Shown here piece after piece: positions 28,588 through 38,895 of a stretch of DNA of 64,000 nucleotides. The notes below the pieces were generated by a model that worked only from the letters and a program-made list of their open reading frames with translations, did no database searches and was not told the DNA's origin. Position 1 is the stretch's first letter; each line of letters opens with the position of its first letter. The position numbers and the translations under genes were made by a program. Source of the stretch: DUQX01 sp050948825 (GTDB lineage Bacteria; Bacillota; Dethiobacteria; DTU022; UBA8154); the NCBI GenBank assembly GCA_050948825.1, contig JBMNEO010000009.1, forward strand, positions 1 to 64,000. Direction: 5' to 3'.

Positions 28588-30971
28588 GATCTGCCCAGGC
28601 GTACTATGGTAACCCCGCTGCCTCCCTCACCTTCACCACCCAGACGATAACCGCTGATCTCATTCTTATCCTGCAAATAAAGGTGCAAGCCGCTGCGCAG
28701 CTTACCGGTGCCTTTACCGTGAATGATTTCTACTGTATCCAGTCCCGCCAAAAGAGCATCATCAAGGTGTTTGTCAACCCGAAGGATCGCTTCTTCAAGG
28801 TTTAGGCCCCGCAGGTCCAGCCTGCGCTGTACGGCTGCATTTTTCTCCCACATCAGTTTTGAGCTAGCGGGAAGTTCCTTACCCTTCTCTTCATTGTGTT
28901 TACCATTTTTTTTGTATTCGCAGAGGTCGGTTATTTCGGTGTTAACCTTGAGCAAACCAACCCTGACCTGAATTTCCTTCTCGGAGACAACCCTGATAAC
29001 CTCGCCCGGGGAACGCAGGCTTTTGACATATACAAACCGGCCCTCCCGGATCTCATCGAATCCGATGGGTTTAACCTCTTCCTCCTCAAAGAACTGAGTC
29101 GTGCGGTATTCATCCCGCATAGCCCTTATTTCTTTTCTGGCCGCTTCGCCTTGTGAAAGGGCTTCTTTCCCACGCTCTTCACGTTCGACTCTATGCAGGT
29201 TTTTTAAAATATCATCGATTTTTTTCTGAGCAGAGCCAACGATTCCAATTGCTTCTTCGCGGGCTTTGTGCAATATTTCCCTTCTTTTTTTCTGTAATCC
29301 TTTTTTTTCTTCTTCCAGTTCTTCCAAAAGGTGCTCCAGCTCTGCTTTCATCTCCTCAATTTTTTCATTATCCCGGGAAAGCTTGCTTCTCTCCTCCACC
29401 AGGCCTGAGACAACCTTATCCAGGTCGAGAAAATCCTTGCGCATATAGGATCGCGCCTTATTGATCATCCCCGCCGGCATGCCCAGCCTCTCCGCAACAG
29501 TCAGCGCATTGCTTTGGCCCGGGACTCCGATAAGCAAGCGAAAAGTAGGACTTAATGTCAGTGGGTCAAATTCCATGGAGGCGTTTTCCATGCCCTCGCT
29601 GGTGTGTGCAAATACTTTTAGCTCATTTATATGCGTCGTCGCCACTGTTCTCACTCCACGGGAATGCAATTCTTCAAGAACAGCCATGGCCAGGGCAGAA
29701 CCCTCGGAAGGGTCGGTTCCCGAACCGAGCTCATCCAACAAAATTAGCGCTGCCGGGTAGGCCTTGTGCAGAATATCAATAATGCTCTTCATATGCCCGG
29801 AGAAGGTGCTCAGAGATTGCTCAATATCCTGTTCATCTCCAATGTCAGCCAGAACATGATGGAAAACACCCAGCTCCGTACCTGCTTTTGCGGGAACATG
29901 CAGCCCGCTCTGGGCCATTATTATTAATAAACCTATGGTTTTCAGGGTTACTGTTTTACCACCGGTATTGGGTCCTGTAATGACCAGCGTGTTAAAATCT
30001 TTGCCAAGCTGGACATCCACAGGAACAACACTCTCCGGAGGCAGCAGGGGATGGCGGCCTTGTACGATGGAAATATACTTCCTGTCATTAAACAGCGGTT
30101 CCGTTCCTCTGTGTCTTAAACTCAGATTGCCGCGCGCAAGGATAAAATCCAGCTCACCATAAGACTCATAACTTAAAAGGATCTCCGCATAATGGCTGCC
30201 CACGAGGCCGCTTAGCCTGCGCAAGATCAGCTCTATTTCCTCCTCGATCCGGCTTCTGACTTCCCGCAGGCGGTTATTCAGCTCCAAAACCGGAAGAGGT
30301 TCCATAAAAAGGGTAACGCCGCTTCCGGATTGATCATGAACAACTCCGGGAAACTGGCTGCGGAATTCCTGTTTAACCGGAAGAACGTATCTCTCATGTC
30401 TTACCGTCACAATATTCTCCTGCAGGTATTTCTGGTAATGCGGGTTTCGCAGGTAGGATTCCAGCGAGCGATGAATTTTTTCCTGCAGCCTTTTTTCTTC
30501 CACCCGCAGGGAGGAAAGAAGCGGAGATGCATTATCTTTTATTTCCCCCTGGGGATTGAGGCACTTTTCCAACTGGGAGATCAGGTGGGGAAATATCTGA
30601 AATCTCATAACAAGATCAAAAAGCCGGGGGAGTTTGTCCTCCATTTCATCTTCCCTGGAAAAAAAGTTCCGGACTGATTCCAGTGCTTTAAGAAAGTTTT
30701 CTATTTCAAGCAGTTCGCCGGGGCTTAAAACCCCGCCCCGTTCAGCCCTTTGAAAAGAAGGCTTCAGGTCTTTTACACCTTTGAATATTAAATCGTAATG
30801 CAATAGCAATTGTACTGCTTCCGAAGTCTCTTTCTGCAAAGAAATATTTTTATCCATATCGTCCAGGGGGGCAAGGGCAGAGGCTTTTTGCTCCCCTGCA
30901 GCAGTTCTTGTAAAACCCCTTAATTGCTCTTTAATTTTATCGAACTCCAGGATACGCCTGGTTTTTTCCAT
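28584..30971 (-). CDS. mutS2: Endonuclease MutS2
   Basis: A 795-residue MutS-family ATPase with a C-terminal Smr nuclease domain. MutS2 suppresses recombination, and it splits collided ribosomes in Bacillus. Walker A is GPNTGGKTVTLK, Walker B ALILLDELGSGTDPSEG, followed by a long charged coiled coil (about residues 515-610). The Smr domain has LDLRGLNLEEAI and EIIHGKGTGKLR. It abuts the glycosylase gene. Confidence 0.95.
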   Translation of the reverse strand: MEKTRRILEFDKIKEQLRGFTRTAAGEQKASALAPLDDMDKNISLQKETSEAVQLLLHYDLIFKGVKDLKPSFQRAERGGVLSPGELLEIENFLKALESVRNFFSREDEMEDKLPRLFDLVMRFQIFPHLISQLEKCLNPQGEIKDNASPLLSSLRVEEKRLQEKIHRSLESYLRNPHYQKYLQENIVTVRHERYVLPVKQEFRSQFPGVVHDQSGSGVTLFMEPLPVLELNNRLREVRSRIEEEIELILRRLSGLVGSHYAEILLSYESYGELDFILARGNLSLRHRGTEPLFNDRKYISIVQGRHPLLPPESVVPVDVQLGKDFNTLVITGPNTGGKTVTLKTIGLLIIMAQSGLHVPAKAGTELGVFHHVLADIGDEQDIEQSLSTFSGHMKSIIDILHKAYPAALILLDELGSGTDPSEGSALAMAVLEELHSRGVRTVATTHINELKVFAHTSEGMENASMEFDPLTLSPTFRLLIGVPGQSNALTVAERLGMPAGMINKARSYMRKDFLDLDKVVSGLVEERSKLSRDNEKIEEMKAELEHLLEELEEEKKGLQKKRREILHKAREEAIGIVGSAQKKIDDILKNLHRVEREERGKEALSQGEAARKEIRAMRDEYRTTQFFEEEEVKPIGFDEIREGRFVYVKSLRSPGEVIRVVSEKEIQVRVGLLKVNTEITDLCEYKKNGKHNEEKGKELPASSKLMWEKNAAVQRRLDLRGLNLEEAILRVDKHLDDALLAGLDTVEIIHGKGTGKLRSGLHLYLQDKNEISGYRLGGEGEGGSGVTIVRLGRS

Positions 30972-31664
30972 TTATACTCCCCGCCTTGAAAGAAAAGTAT
31001 TTCCCTTTATATAAAACCTCCATGGTTTATCCTGCCCTTGTTTAATGCCGATCCTGCCGGAAGATCCGATCAGCGAGCCGTCTATTTTGAACCCCTTCGT
31101 GATAAAAAGCGGGGGATCCTGCAAAGAAATGGTATTATGTTCCCTGGTTATTCCCATAGCGATACACAATTTGCCGGGGCCATTAGCCAGATGGGCGGGT
31201 TTTAGCGGCTTACCGCGCCGTTTTTGCATTAGCTCCAGGCCTTCCAGGGGCTGCAGTGCGCGCACAAGAACAGCCTCCCCTACTCCCTCCATGTTGGTGA
31301 CGACATTAAAACAATAATAATTGCCATAGATAAAATAAACATAGGCCCTTCCGGGAGGGCCGAACATTGCAGCATTTCGTTTAGTTTTTCCCCTGGCAGC
31401 ATGACAGGCGGGATCATCTTTACTCAGATATGCTTCCGTTTCAACAATAATACCGGAAGTACAACCTTCCGGAGATAAATGAACCATCACCTTTCCGAGT
31501 AATGAATGCGCTATTTGTATAGTATCGCCGATATAATATTCCCGCGGAAGCGCAGGGATGGTCCTAATGCTTCTTCTAATGCTTTCTCCTCGAAGCATGG
31601 TTGAAGGAAACGCTGGGACGGTCCTAGCACTATCTACAAAATATGTTTTGCCACCCGTTTTCAC
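30972..31664 (-). CDS. DNA-3-methyladenine glycosylase (AAG family)
   Basis: Monofunctional base-excision glycosylase for alkylated purines. The family blocks LLGKVMVHL, GIIVETEAYLSKDDPACHA and PGRAYVYFIYGNYYCFNVVT are present, as is LANGPGKLCIAMGI. Homologues begin near LPREYYIGDTIQIA (residue 39). The first 38 residues contain an internal duplication (RTVPAFP / RTIPALP, about 20 residues apart) and look like an added repeat. GTG 31664 has GGAGG only at a long distance; the true start is uncertain. Confidence 0.9.
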   Translation of the reverse strand: MKTGGKTYFVDSARTVPAFPSTMLRGESIRRSIRTIPALPREYYIGDTIQIAHSLLGKVMVHLSPEGCTSGIIVETEAYLSKDDPACHAARGKTKRNAAMFGPPGRAYVYFIYGNYYCFNVVTNMEGVGEAVLVRALQPLEGLELMQKRRGKPLKPAHLANGPGKLCIAMGITREHNTISLQDPPLFITKGFKIDGSLIGSSGRIGIKQGQDKPWRFYIKGNTFLSRRGV

Positions 31665-31718
31665 TGGTTGTTCATTAACCTCCGCTGTCTGGAAGAGATA
31701 AAACTTCCTTCCAAGTGT

Positions 31719-32261
31719 CTACACCAGTCTGCCTGAAATATAGTCTACAAAAAGGGTATATAATAATGGCATATAGTGTCCAAAGAGGGCTACTACCACA
31801 GATGCATCAAGAGTATCTATCCAATACTCGGTGGGAATTAACGAAATTAGAGCTACGATCAGGAAAACAATGATAATACCTTTTACTGCACCAAACAGAC
31901 CTCCCAATAGAACATTGAGAGTACCGATAATGGGAATTCTGTTTAAATATTTCAGCTTACCGGACAAAAAGACAAGGATAAAAGATATCAGCACAAACAA
32001 CAACAAGAAAGAGATAATGTTTAACAAGATTCCGGTCAGCCAAAGGGAGGTATCGCCATTTGACACTAAGACGGTGATTACATCGCCCAGTCTCAGGTGC
32101 TTTTCCAGATAGATTTTGATATTGCCGCTCCAGAGAAGGGCCAGGTAAAGAGCTATAAAGATGCTTGCCATCCCAACAATCTGGCGTATGAAACCATACC
32201 GTAATCCATTATATAAATTTAAAATTAAAATAAAAATGAGCACGTAATCAAGCCAGTTCAA
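31719..32261 (-). CDS. CvpA-family membrane protein
   Basis: A 180-residue protein with four membrane helices, starting MNWLDYVLIFILILNLYNGLRYGFI, the CvpA/colicin V production signature. Its biochemical role is unknown; in many Bacillota it sits between zapA and mutS2, as here. Confidence 0.85.
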   Translation of the reverse strand: MNWLDYVLIFILILNLYNGLRYGFIRQIVGMASIFIALYLALLWSGNIKIYLEKHLRLGDVITVLVSNGDTSLWLTGILLNIISFLLLFVLISFILVFLSGKLKYLNRIPIIGTLNVLLGGLFGAVKGIIIVFLIVALISLIPTEYWIDTLDASVVVALFGHYMPLLYTLFVDYISGRLV

Positions 32262-32270
32262 TACGCATAT

Positions 32271-32510
32271 TCACCTTTTCTTTTTTTTCTCTTTCTTTAA
32301 TGATAAGAGGTCGCTGGCAAGGTTTAACGAGGTTAAAACAGCAATTCTGTGCAGGCTCATTTGTGGATATCGCTCGGATATTTCTTTCATTAATGCATTT
32401 ACATATCGCTCAACCTCGAAGATATGCTTATGAGAAGACGGGCTACGAATAATATATTTTTCACCCAAAATATCTAATGTAACCCGTTTTTTCTCCTGCT
32501 CTTCCGTCAT
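32271..32510 (-). CDS. zapA: Cell division protein ZapA
   Basis: A 79-residue FtsZ-associated protein, with RVTLDILGEKYIIRS and HIFEVERYVNALMKEI, then a short coiled coil ending in lysines. Its start overlaps the stop of the upstream DUF2889-like gene as ATGA. Confidence 0.85.
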   Translation of the reverse strand: MTEEQEKKRVTLDILGEKYIIRSPSSHKHIFEVERYVNALMKEISERYPQMSLHRIAVLTSLNLASDLLSLKKEKKKKR

Positions 32511-33361
32511 TTATTGCCCTCCTGCAAATTTTCGCTAAGTGTCAAGGTTTCCTGACCGTCAAAAACCAGATCTATCATATGCACACAACCATTCGATGCA
32601 CCAAGCAGATGGGCGATATCTTTCTTCGATATTCCGGTCAGTAACTTCCCTTCCAACTGTTTCATATAAATAGCCGCTTCTTTACAGACGGGATCAGGAG
32701 CCCTTAAAAAGCTCCCCCGGGCATCCTTAATACGGCGGGTATCCTTTTCCAGCTCCAGACCAACGGCGATTCCGTGGAAAGAATCATTAAAGTGTCCGCT
32801 TAGAAAGTAAGAATTATTATGCAGGGTAAGAATCTGGCTTTTCATGCGGTTAAAAAGGCTTCCACTGCGTGTACAGTAGCCGATATATTCATACCATCCA
32901 AGGGTTACCCGGTCAAGGTTACTAAAAAAACAGCAGGTATCCTTGTAAAAATCTATCCAGTACTGCTCGTAGGATTCCGGTGTATATCCCCTCTCGTTTA
33001 AAAGAAAGGTTTCAGCCTGGATAATTGCCCGGACGGCCTCTGCAAAAAGCTCACCGGCAAAGGAATCCTGCAGCGGTTGAAGAGCTTTGCGCAGGTTACC
33101 GCCACTGCCGAAATAGGCCTCCATTCCCACCATCCCCGGTATATCCAGGGCTCTGAAGCCTGCCCTTTCGGGGGTGCGGTATATCTCCCAAAGTGCTTTT
33201 TCTACAATAAAAGTTTTTGGGTCAATAATCAACCGGGCACATACCTCACGATCAGTACCGCAGTAAGTAACCTCCGACAACAGATTTTGCTCCTCCTTAC
33301 GGACGGAAGAGTGCCAGTTACGCTGGAAGATACACTGCAAATAAACCCCTCCCCTGCTCAC
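32507..33361 (-). CDS. DUF2889-domain-like protein
   Basis: A 284-residue protein of unknown function. The C-terminal segment FLRAPDPVCKEAAI...GASNGCVHMIDLVFDG resembles the DUF2889 ending (GGVAGCTHL). No membrane helix or signal is seen. It ends overlapping zapA. The first residues (MSRGGVYLQC) may not be translated; a later start is possible. Confidence 0.55.
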   Translation of the reverse strand: MSRGGVYLQCIFQRNWHSSVRKEEQNLLSEVTYCGTDREVCARLIIDPKTFIVEKALWEIYRTPERAGFRALDIPGMVGMEAYFGSGGNLRKALQPLQDSFAGELFAEAVRAIIQAETFLLNERGYTPESYEQYWIDFYKDTCCFFSNLDRVTLGWYEYIGYCTRSGSLFNRMKSQILTLHNNSYFLSGHFNDSFHGIAVGLELEKDTRRIKDARGSFLRAPDPVCKEAAIYMKQLEGKLLTGISKKDIAHLLGASNGCVHMIDLVFDGQETLTLSENLQEGNK

Positions 33362-33419
33362 GAAATAATGGCGCTTTATTTTTTATACTATTCGCTAAGC
33401 TTTAATCCGACTCCTTCTT

Positions 33420-35876
33420 TTATATTTTCCTGAGAACCGCCTTATACTTCCGGAAGAGTTCCTTTTCTATTTTATCCAGTATTTCGTCTATCTCCTTATC
33501 TTTAAGGGTTCTCTCGCTGTGCCGGAAGGTAAGAGCAAAAGCAAGGCTTATCTGCCCTTCCGTTATCTGTTTTCCCCTGTAAACATCGAACAACCTGATA
33601 TCCTCCAGCCAGGCACCGCTTAACTCCTTAATCTCCTGCAGGATATTCCCTGCCTTTGATGTATCGGGCACAATAAATGCTATATCCCGGTAAACCGAAG
33701 GATAACGGGGAAGCGGCCTAAAAGAAGGTACCAGGGATGCAGAGTTTAAAAAGGCATCCAGTTCCAATTCGGCCAGGTAAATGTCCTGTTTTAAATCCAT
33801 GTTCTCAGCTGCCGCAGGATGCAAGGCCCCCAGGAATCCAGCTTCTTGGTTTTCCACAAACAGCCTTGCCCCTCTGCTTGGGTGGAGCAGCGGGAGTTTC
33901 GCCTCTTCCCAGCGGAAGTTTGTCACCCCGAGATTATCCAGCAGCGCTTCAAGGATACCTTTTAAATAGTAAAAATCAATTGCAGCCGGAGGCACCTGCC
34001 AGTCATTTTGCGGTGCTTTGCCGCTGAGCGCAAGTGCAACCATCATCTTTTCAACGGGCAGCTTTGCTTTATCAACGGGGGGATCAAATACTTTCCCCAG
34101 TTCAAACAGGAGCTGGTTATCTATCTGCCGGTTAAAATTATACTGCATTACCTGCAATATGCCGGGAATCAGCGTGGTGCGCAATACCCCCTGTTCCTCA
34201 GAAAGGGGATTATGGATTTTTACCGCTTTGCGCCGGGGATCATCCGCTGTCAGGTTGAGCTCATGAAAAAGCCGCGGGTTCATAAAAGAAAAGGTGATAA
34301 TTTCCTGAAGGCCGCAGGCAACCAGGGTATCTTTAACCTTGTCCATTACCCTTCTCTTTTTAGAAGGCCTCCCGGCAGTCAACACCCCTACAGGAAGTGT
34401 TAAAGGAATTTTATCATAACCTTTTAACCGTGCAATTTCTTCAATAAGGTCCTCCTCTATTTTTAAATCCCTGCGGAATGAGGGAACATTAACCATGAAA
34501 ACAGCACCTGTTGAAGCATCAGAACCGGCGCCTGAACCTGCATTTTCAGTGTGGGAGCTTACATCCAGGCTTAATCTTTCCAAAATATCCTTGATTTCTT
34601 CTTTATCAACACTGTAGCCGAGCACCTTTTCAACTCTGGATGTTCTTAACTTTATGCGCGGTATGCTATACGGCTTGGGATAATTATCGATAATACCGCG
34701 GCAGATAACACCCCCGGCCGTTTCCTGAATAAGGCGTACCGCCCTGTTCTGGACAAAAATCGCGGCGTCGGGGTCTACGCCTTTCTCATAACGCTGGGAT
34801 GCCTCCGAAGGCAAATTCATATTACGGGCTGTCATACGGATGTTCATAGGATTAAAACAGGCCGCTTCCAGCAGCAGGCGTTTTGTCGAAGGTGTGATCT
34901 CGGTATTCTCACCGCCCATGACACCTGCCAGGCCCACCGGCACCTGGTCATCCGCAATAACCAGCACCCCGGGATCCAATTTTCTCGTAACGCCATCTAA
35001 TGTAACAATTTCCTCCCCGGGGGCTGCGCGACGCACAATAATCCTGCCCTTCTGCAATTTGTCGTAATCAAAAGCGTGCATGGGAAAACCCGTTTCCCAC
35101 ATAACATAGTTCGTGACATCCACCAGGTTATATATTGAGCGTATCCCGGCAGCAAGCAATCGCAACTGCATATTCACCGGCGACGGGGCTATTGCAAATC
35201 CCTCCATCATTCTTGCCGTATAGCGAGTGCAAAGTTCCGGTTCCAGAATTTTAACCTCCGCCAGTTCAAAAATATCCCGGCCTGTTTCTTCGGCCGAGCA
35301 TTCAGGCAGCCTGATTCCCCCCCCTGTTTGTGCGGCAACCTCACGGGCAACACCCAGCAGTCCCAGACAGTCAGCCCGGTTGGGAGTAAGATCGAGCTCC
35401 AGAACAGGCTCGTTAACAAAGAGGATATCTGCAAGCTTCGTCCCCGGGGCGCATTCTTCATCCAGAACAAGAATCCCTTTCTCACCGTCGGTAAGTTCAA
35501 GCCCCAGCTCAGCCGCGGAGCAGAGCATCCCTTCGGAGGATACACCTTTTATTTCGGAAACCCGGATTTCCATGCCTCCAGGCAAAACAGAACCGGGAAG
35601 CGCTAAAGCGACCAGGTCGCCTATTTTAATATTCCATGCTCCGCAGACAACCGACAAAGGCGCGCCTCCAGCATTAACCTTCACCAGTTGAAGCTTTTTG
35701 TTAGTGGGATGCAAAGACAGAGCTTCAATTTTCCCTGCCACAATCCTCTCGTCCAGGGGAGCAAAAACCTGGATATCCCCCACTTCCACCCCTGCCATTG
35801 TCAGCCGGTTTGCCAGCTCTTCAGGAGAATAAGGGATTTCCACATAATCCCGAAGCCAGTTATATGGTACTCTCAT
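33420..35876 (-). CDS. pheT: Phenylalanyl-tRNA synthetase beta subunit
   Basis: An 818-residue subunit. It has an N-terminal tRNA-binding (EMAP-like) domain with VVAGKIEALSLHPTNKKLQ, a B3/4 editing domain with AFDYDKL, B5 with RRDLKIEEDLIEEIARLKGYDKIP, and a C-terminal anticodon-binding (FDX-ACB) domain starting LPRYPSVYRDIAFIVP. It forms the heterotetramer with PheS, encoded just upstream. Confidence 0.97.
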   Translation of the reverse strand: MRVPYNWLRDYVEIPYSPEELANRLTMAGVEVGDIQVFAPLDERIVAGKIEALSLHPTNKKLQLVKVNAGGAPLSVVCGAWNIKIGDLVALALPGSVLPGGMEIRVSEIKGVSSEGMLCSAAELGLELTDGEKGILVLDEECAPGTKLADILFVNEPVLELDLTPNRADCLGLLGVAREVAAQTGGGIRLPECSAEETGRDIFELAEVKILEPELCTRYTARMMEGFAIAPSPVNMQLRLLAAGIRSIYNLVDVTNYVMWETGFPMHAFDYDKLQKGRIIVRRAAPGEEIVTLDGVTRKLDPGVLVIADDQVPVGLAGVMGGENTEITPSTKRLLLEAACFNPMNIRMTARNMNLPSEASQRYEKGVDPDAAIFVQNRAVRLIQETAGGVICRGIIDNYPKPYSIPRIKLRTSRVEKVLGYSVDKEEIKDILERLSLDVSSHTENAGSGAGSDASTGAVFMVNVPSFRRDLKIEEDLIEEIARLKGYDKIPLTLPVGVLTAGRPSKKRRVMDKVKDTLVACGLQEIITFSFMNPRLFHELNLTADDPRRKAVKIHNPLSEEQGVLRTTLIPGILQVMQYNFNRQIDNQLLFELGKVFDPPVDKAKLPVEKMMVALALSGKAPQNDWQVPPAAIDFYYLKGILEALLDNLGVTNFRWEEAKLPLLHPSRGARLFVENQEAGFLGALHPAAAENMDLKQDIYLAELELDAFLNSASLVPSFRPLPRYPSVYRDIAFIVPDTSKAGNILQEIKELSGAWLEDIRLFDVYRGKQITEGQISLAFALTFRHSERTLKDKEIDEILDKIEKELFRKYKAVLRKI

Positions 35877-35891
35877 TTAGGCAATACCCCC

Positions 35892-36914
35892 TTATCTTTG
35901 GCTTAACATGCGTAAATCGTTGGTGTAGAATAACCGGATATCGTCAATCCCGTATTTGAGCATGGCAATTCGTTCCACGCCCATACCAAAAGCGTATCCT
36001 GTAACTTCCTCCGGATCATAGCCGGATATTCTTAGAACATGCGGATGCGACATCCCGGAACCCAGTATCTCCAGCCACCCGGTCCCCCCGCAGACACGGC
36101 ATCCTTTTCCGTTGCAAACGATACATGAAATATCTACTTCAGCACTGGGTTCCGTAAAAGGGAAAAAGCTGGGGCGCAGGCGTATTTCCCTGTCTTTTCC
36201 AAACATCTCCCTGACAAACAGGAGCAACGTTCCTTTAAGATCGGCAAAGGTAATCCCCCTGTCCACCACCAGGCCCTCTACCTGATGAAACATTGGTGAA
36301 TGCGTTACATCGTCATCCCTGCGATATACCTTGCCCGGAGAGATAATCCGCACGGGGAGTTCCGGGGCCTGGACTTCCATAGTACGCACTTCTACGGGAG
36401 AGGTATGGGTGCGCAAGAGGACCTCCGGGTTTATATAAAAAGAATCCTGCATATCTCTGGCCGGGTGTTCCGGCGGCATATTTAACGCCTCAAAATTATA
36501 GTAGTCCAGTTCAACATCAGGCCCTTCTGCAATTTTAAAACCCATACAGGTGAAAATTTCTTCGATTTCCTCCAGAACAAGTGTTATGGGATGTTTGCGC
36601 CCGACGCCAAAAGACCTTCCGGGAAGTGTAATGTCTATACGCTCCCTTTCCCAGCGGTTGGCAGCATCTTTGCTTTCAAGCTCACCTTTCCTTTTGTCAA
36701 ACAATCCTTCAGCGCTCTTTTTCAGCTCGTTGAGCAGTTTGCCAAAGTACGGCCTTTCTTCGGCGGAAACCTCGCCCATTTTGCGCATCAGTAAGGTTAC
36801 TTCACCTTTTTTGCCGAGGTAACGAACACGCAAAGCCTCAAGTTCTTTTAAATCAACAGCAGACTTCAGATCTTCAGCAAGTGTTTCCTTCAGCCTTTCT
36901 ATCCTTTCATGCAT
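35892..36914 (-). CDS. pheS: Phenylalanyl-tRNA synthetase alpha subunit
   Basis: A 340-residue catalytic subunit of class II. It has an N-terminal coiled coil (residues 1-80), then motif 2 [21 protein letters not shown] and motif 3 [17 protein letters not shown] 36914 follows GGAGGG by 7 nt; an ATG at 36929 lacks a site. Expression is controlled by the T-box leader at 36958-37235. Confidence 0.97.
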   Translation of the reverse strand: MHERIERLKETLAEDLKSAVDLKELEALRVRYLGKKGEVTLLMRKMGEVSAEERPYFGKLLNELKKSAEGLFDKRKGELESKDAANRWERERIDITLPGRSFGVGRKHPITLVLEEIEEIFTCMGFKIAEGPDVELDYYNFEALNMPPEHPARDMQDSFYINPEVLLRTHTSPVEVRTMEVQAPELPVRIISPGKVYRRDDDVTHSPMFHQVEGLVVDRGITFADLKGTLLLFVREMFGKDREIRLRPSFFPFTEPSAEVDISCIVCNGKGCRVCGGTGWLEILGSGMSHPHVLRISGYDPEEVTGYAFGMGVERIAMLKYGIDDIRLFYTNDLRMLSQR

Positions 36915-36957
36915 CTTATGGCCCTCCATCTATTCCCGAATTTGTCTTTTAAGCTAA

Positions 36958-37235
36958 AAAACTTTCGCCCTTCTTAATGGGACGAAAGTTTTCCGCGGTA
37001 CCACCCAATATTCAACCCCAGTGGAGCCCTCATTAGTATAATAACGGTAAAAACCGAAACAGCCTACACACCATGCTCTACTGGCTTTCAGCCGTCAACT
37101 CCAGGGCGAACTTCAGCGGGACATCCTCAGGAGGCTCACAGACAAAGACCTCCCTCTCTGCAGATTCTGTGCAGGCTTACTTTTCCCCTTCACAGTTTTT
37201 TATTGATTATATTTTAAGATAAAGCAAGAAGGCGT
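36958..37235 (-). promoter_or_regulatory. T-box riboswitch leader of pheST
   Basis: The T-box antiterminator core GGGTGGTACCGCGG (complement at 36993-37006) is followed by the terminator AAACTTTCGTCCCATT...GGGCGAAAGTTT (36959-36991). The Stem I region includes a TTC triplet (GAAGTTCGCC, near 37110), fitting a Phe specifier. It senses uncharged tRNA-Phe. A -10 TATAAT is seen at 37206-37211 (complement). Confidence 0.92.
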
Positions 37236-37404
37236 TTATAAAGCAAATAAGCGGCAACGGAGCCTGTATTTTCAAAAATCATCCAGAAAAACTCAGCGGT
37301 CATCATCTTCAAGGACCCCTTTCATTTTTTTTTAAGGGACCATGATAAATTATAGCATAACCGTAATTAAAAAACAATGTTCACCTTAATGTGCTCAGCA
37401 AGAA

Positions 37405-38220
37405 TTATACCGTTTTTTCCAGCTGCCTGCAGTGTTCAAAAATAAAAACAGAAGCAGCCATGGCGGCGTTAAGTGCAGCTATTTTCCCCTTTAAAGGTAT
37501 ATAAGCCTTGACATCAGCGCCGGCCAGTAACAGATCACTTATTCCCCTGTTTTCGTTTCCGATAATAACCGCTTTTTTCTGCTTCAGATCCAGATCATAA
37601 TAAGGAACAGTTCCCCCGGGATCAGCTGCGATAAGCTGCATAGATTTTTCTCTGAGTATACTCAGGCATTCTTCCGGCCCGGCAATCTCAAACACCGGAA
37701 GACTAAAGACACCTCCCATCGATGCCCTGAGTACTTTAGGGTTATATAGCTCTACCGTTCCCGGCAACAGAATAATACCGGCACCGCTTTCAAAAGCCGC
37801 CGCGGCTGTGCGAATGATGGTGCCAAGGTTGCCCGGGTCCTGAATCCCGTCAAGAATAAGCATAAAATATATGCTGCCGCTCTGCAATAGCTCAGGCCCG
37901 GATTTGACCGGCATACGCGCAATAGCGCCTATGCCCTGCGGGTTCTCCGTTTGGGCAATCGCCTTAAATGTCTTCTCCGGCACTTCAATCATCCTGGAAC
38001 CGGTTCTTTTTAACCTGGCCAGCAATTCCCGGATGACGCCGGTATTTTTAAGCCCAGGGGTATAGAGAACGGTTTCCGGCACTACGCCGGCTTTAACAGC
38101 TTCGTCCAGAAGAAGAGAACCCTCCAAAATTATTTTCCCCAGCTTTTTTCTGAACTTGCGGCTCCCAAGTAAATTATATTCGCGGATTATTTTGTTAGTT
38201 AAGGAAGTGTTCGGGTGCAT
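37405..38220 (-). CDS. TrmH/SpoU-family RNA 2'-O-methyltransferase
   Basis: A 271-residue SPOUT methyltransferase, likely for 23S rRNA. It has an N-terminal substrate-binding domain and the motifs DGIQDPGNLGTIIRTAAA, IGNENRGISD and IPLKGKIAALNAAMAASVFIFE. Its target cannot be told from the sequence. It lies just after trkA. Confidence 0.88.
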   Translation of the reverse strand: MHPNTSLTNKIIREYNLLGSRKFRKKLGKIILEGSLLLDEAVKAGVVPETVLYTPGLKNTGVIRELLARLKRTGSRMIEVPEKTFKAIAQTENPQGIGAIARMPVKSGPELLQSGSIYFMLILDGIQDPGNLGTIIRTAAAAFESGAGIILLPGTVELYNPKVLRASMGGVFSLPVFEIAGPEECLSILREKSMQLIAADPGGTVPYYDLDLKQKKAVIIGNENRGISDLLLAGADVKAYIPLKGKIAALNAAMAASVFIFEHCRQLEKTV

Positions 38221-38221
38221 T

Positions 38222-38881
38222 TTAGTTCTGTTCCTTCATCAATTTTTCCATGACTTTATTTTCACCCAGGACAACTAAAAGGTCACCTTTTGAAATTAAG
38301 TCATCTGCAAGCGGAGAAATATTAATCTTTTCGCCTGAACGAATGGCGATAACATTGATCCCGTATCTTGCCCGCAACCCCAGCTCGCCAAGGGATTTCC
38401 CCTCCATCTTTTTGGGTGTAATGAACTCGGTCACGGAATAATCAGGCGATAAATCTATACAATCCAGAACATTATAAGCCGCCAACTGCCTGGCAATGCG
38501 TATGCCCATATCTTTCTCGGGGAAGACTACACGGTCTACCCCTATTTTTTCCAACACCTTTCCGTGGAGGGCAGTCTGGGCCTTGGCTATTATGTACTTT
38601 GCACCCAGATCCTTTAATATCAGGGAAGTTAAGATGCTTGCCTGCAAATCAACACCGATGGCTACTACCACCACATCGAAGTTAGATACTCCCAATGTTC
38701 TAAGGGTCTGCTCGTTAGTGGAGTCGCCCTGGACAGCATGGGTAACCTGGTAAGAAAGCTCCTGAACCTTTTTTTCGTCAGCATCTAAAACCAGAACATC
38801 GTGCCCCATCTCTGAGAGAGACAGGGCAAGGTTCTCGCCAAACCGCCCCGCGCCGATTACGGCAAATGATTTTTTTTTCAT
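38222..38881 (-). CDS. TrkA/KtrA potassium uptake regulatory subunit
   Basis: A 219-residue RCK protein with an N-terminal Rossmann fold (FAVIGAGRFGENLA) that binds NAD or ATP, and a C-terminal TrkA_C domain. It gates the TrkH-type channel encoded upstream. Confidence 0.92.
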   Translation of the reverse strand: MKKKSFAVIGAGRFGENLALSLSEMGHDVLVLDADEKKVQELSYQVTHAVQGDSTNEQTLRTLGVSNFDVVVVAIGVDLQASILTSLILKDLGAKYIIAKAQTALHGKVLEKIGVDRVVFPEKDMGIRIARQLAAYNVLDCIDLSPDYSVTEFITPKKMEGKSLGELGLRARYGINVIAIRSGEKINISPLADDLISKGDLLVVLGENKVMEKLMKEQN

Positions 38882-38895
38882 ACCTTTTATTCCTT

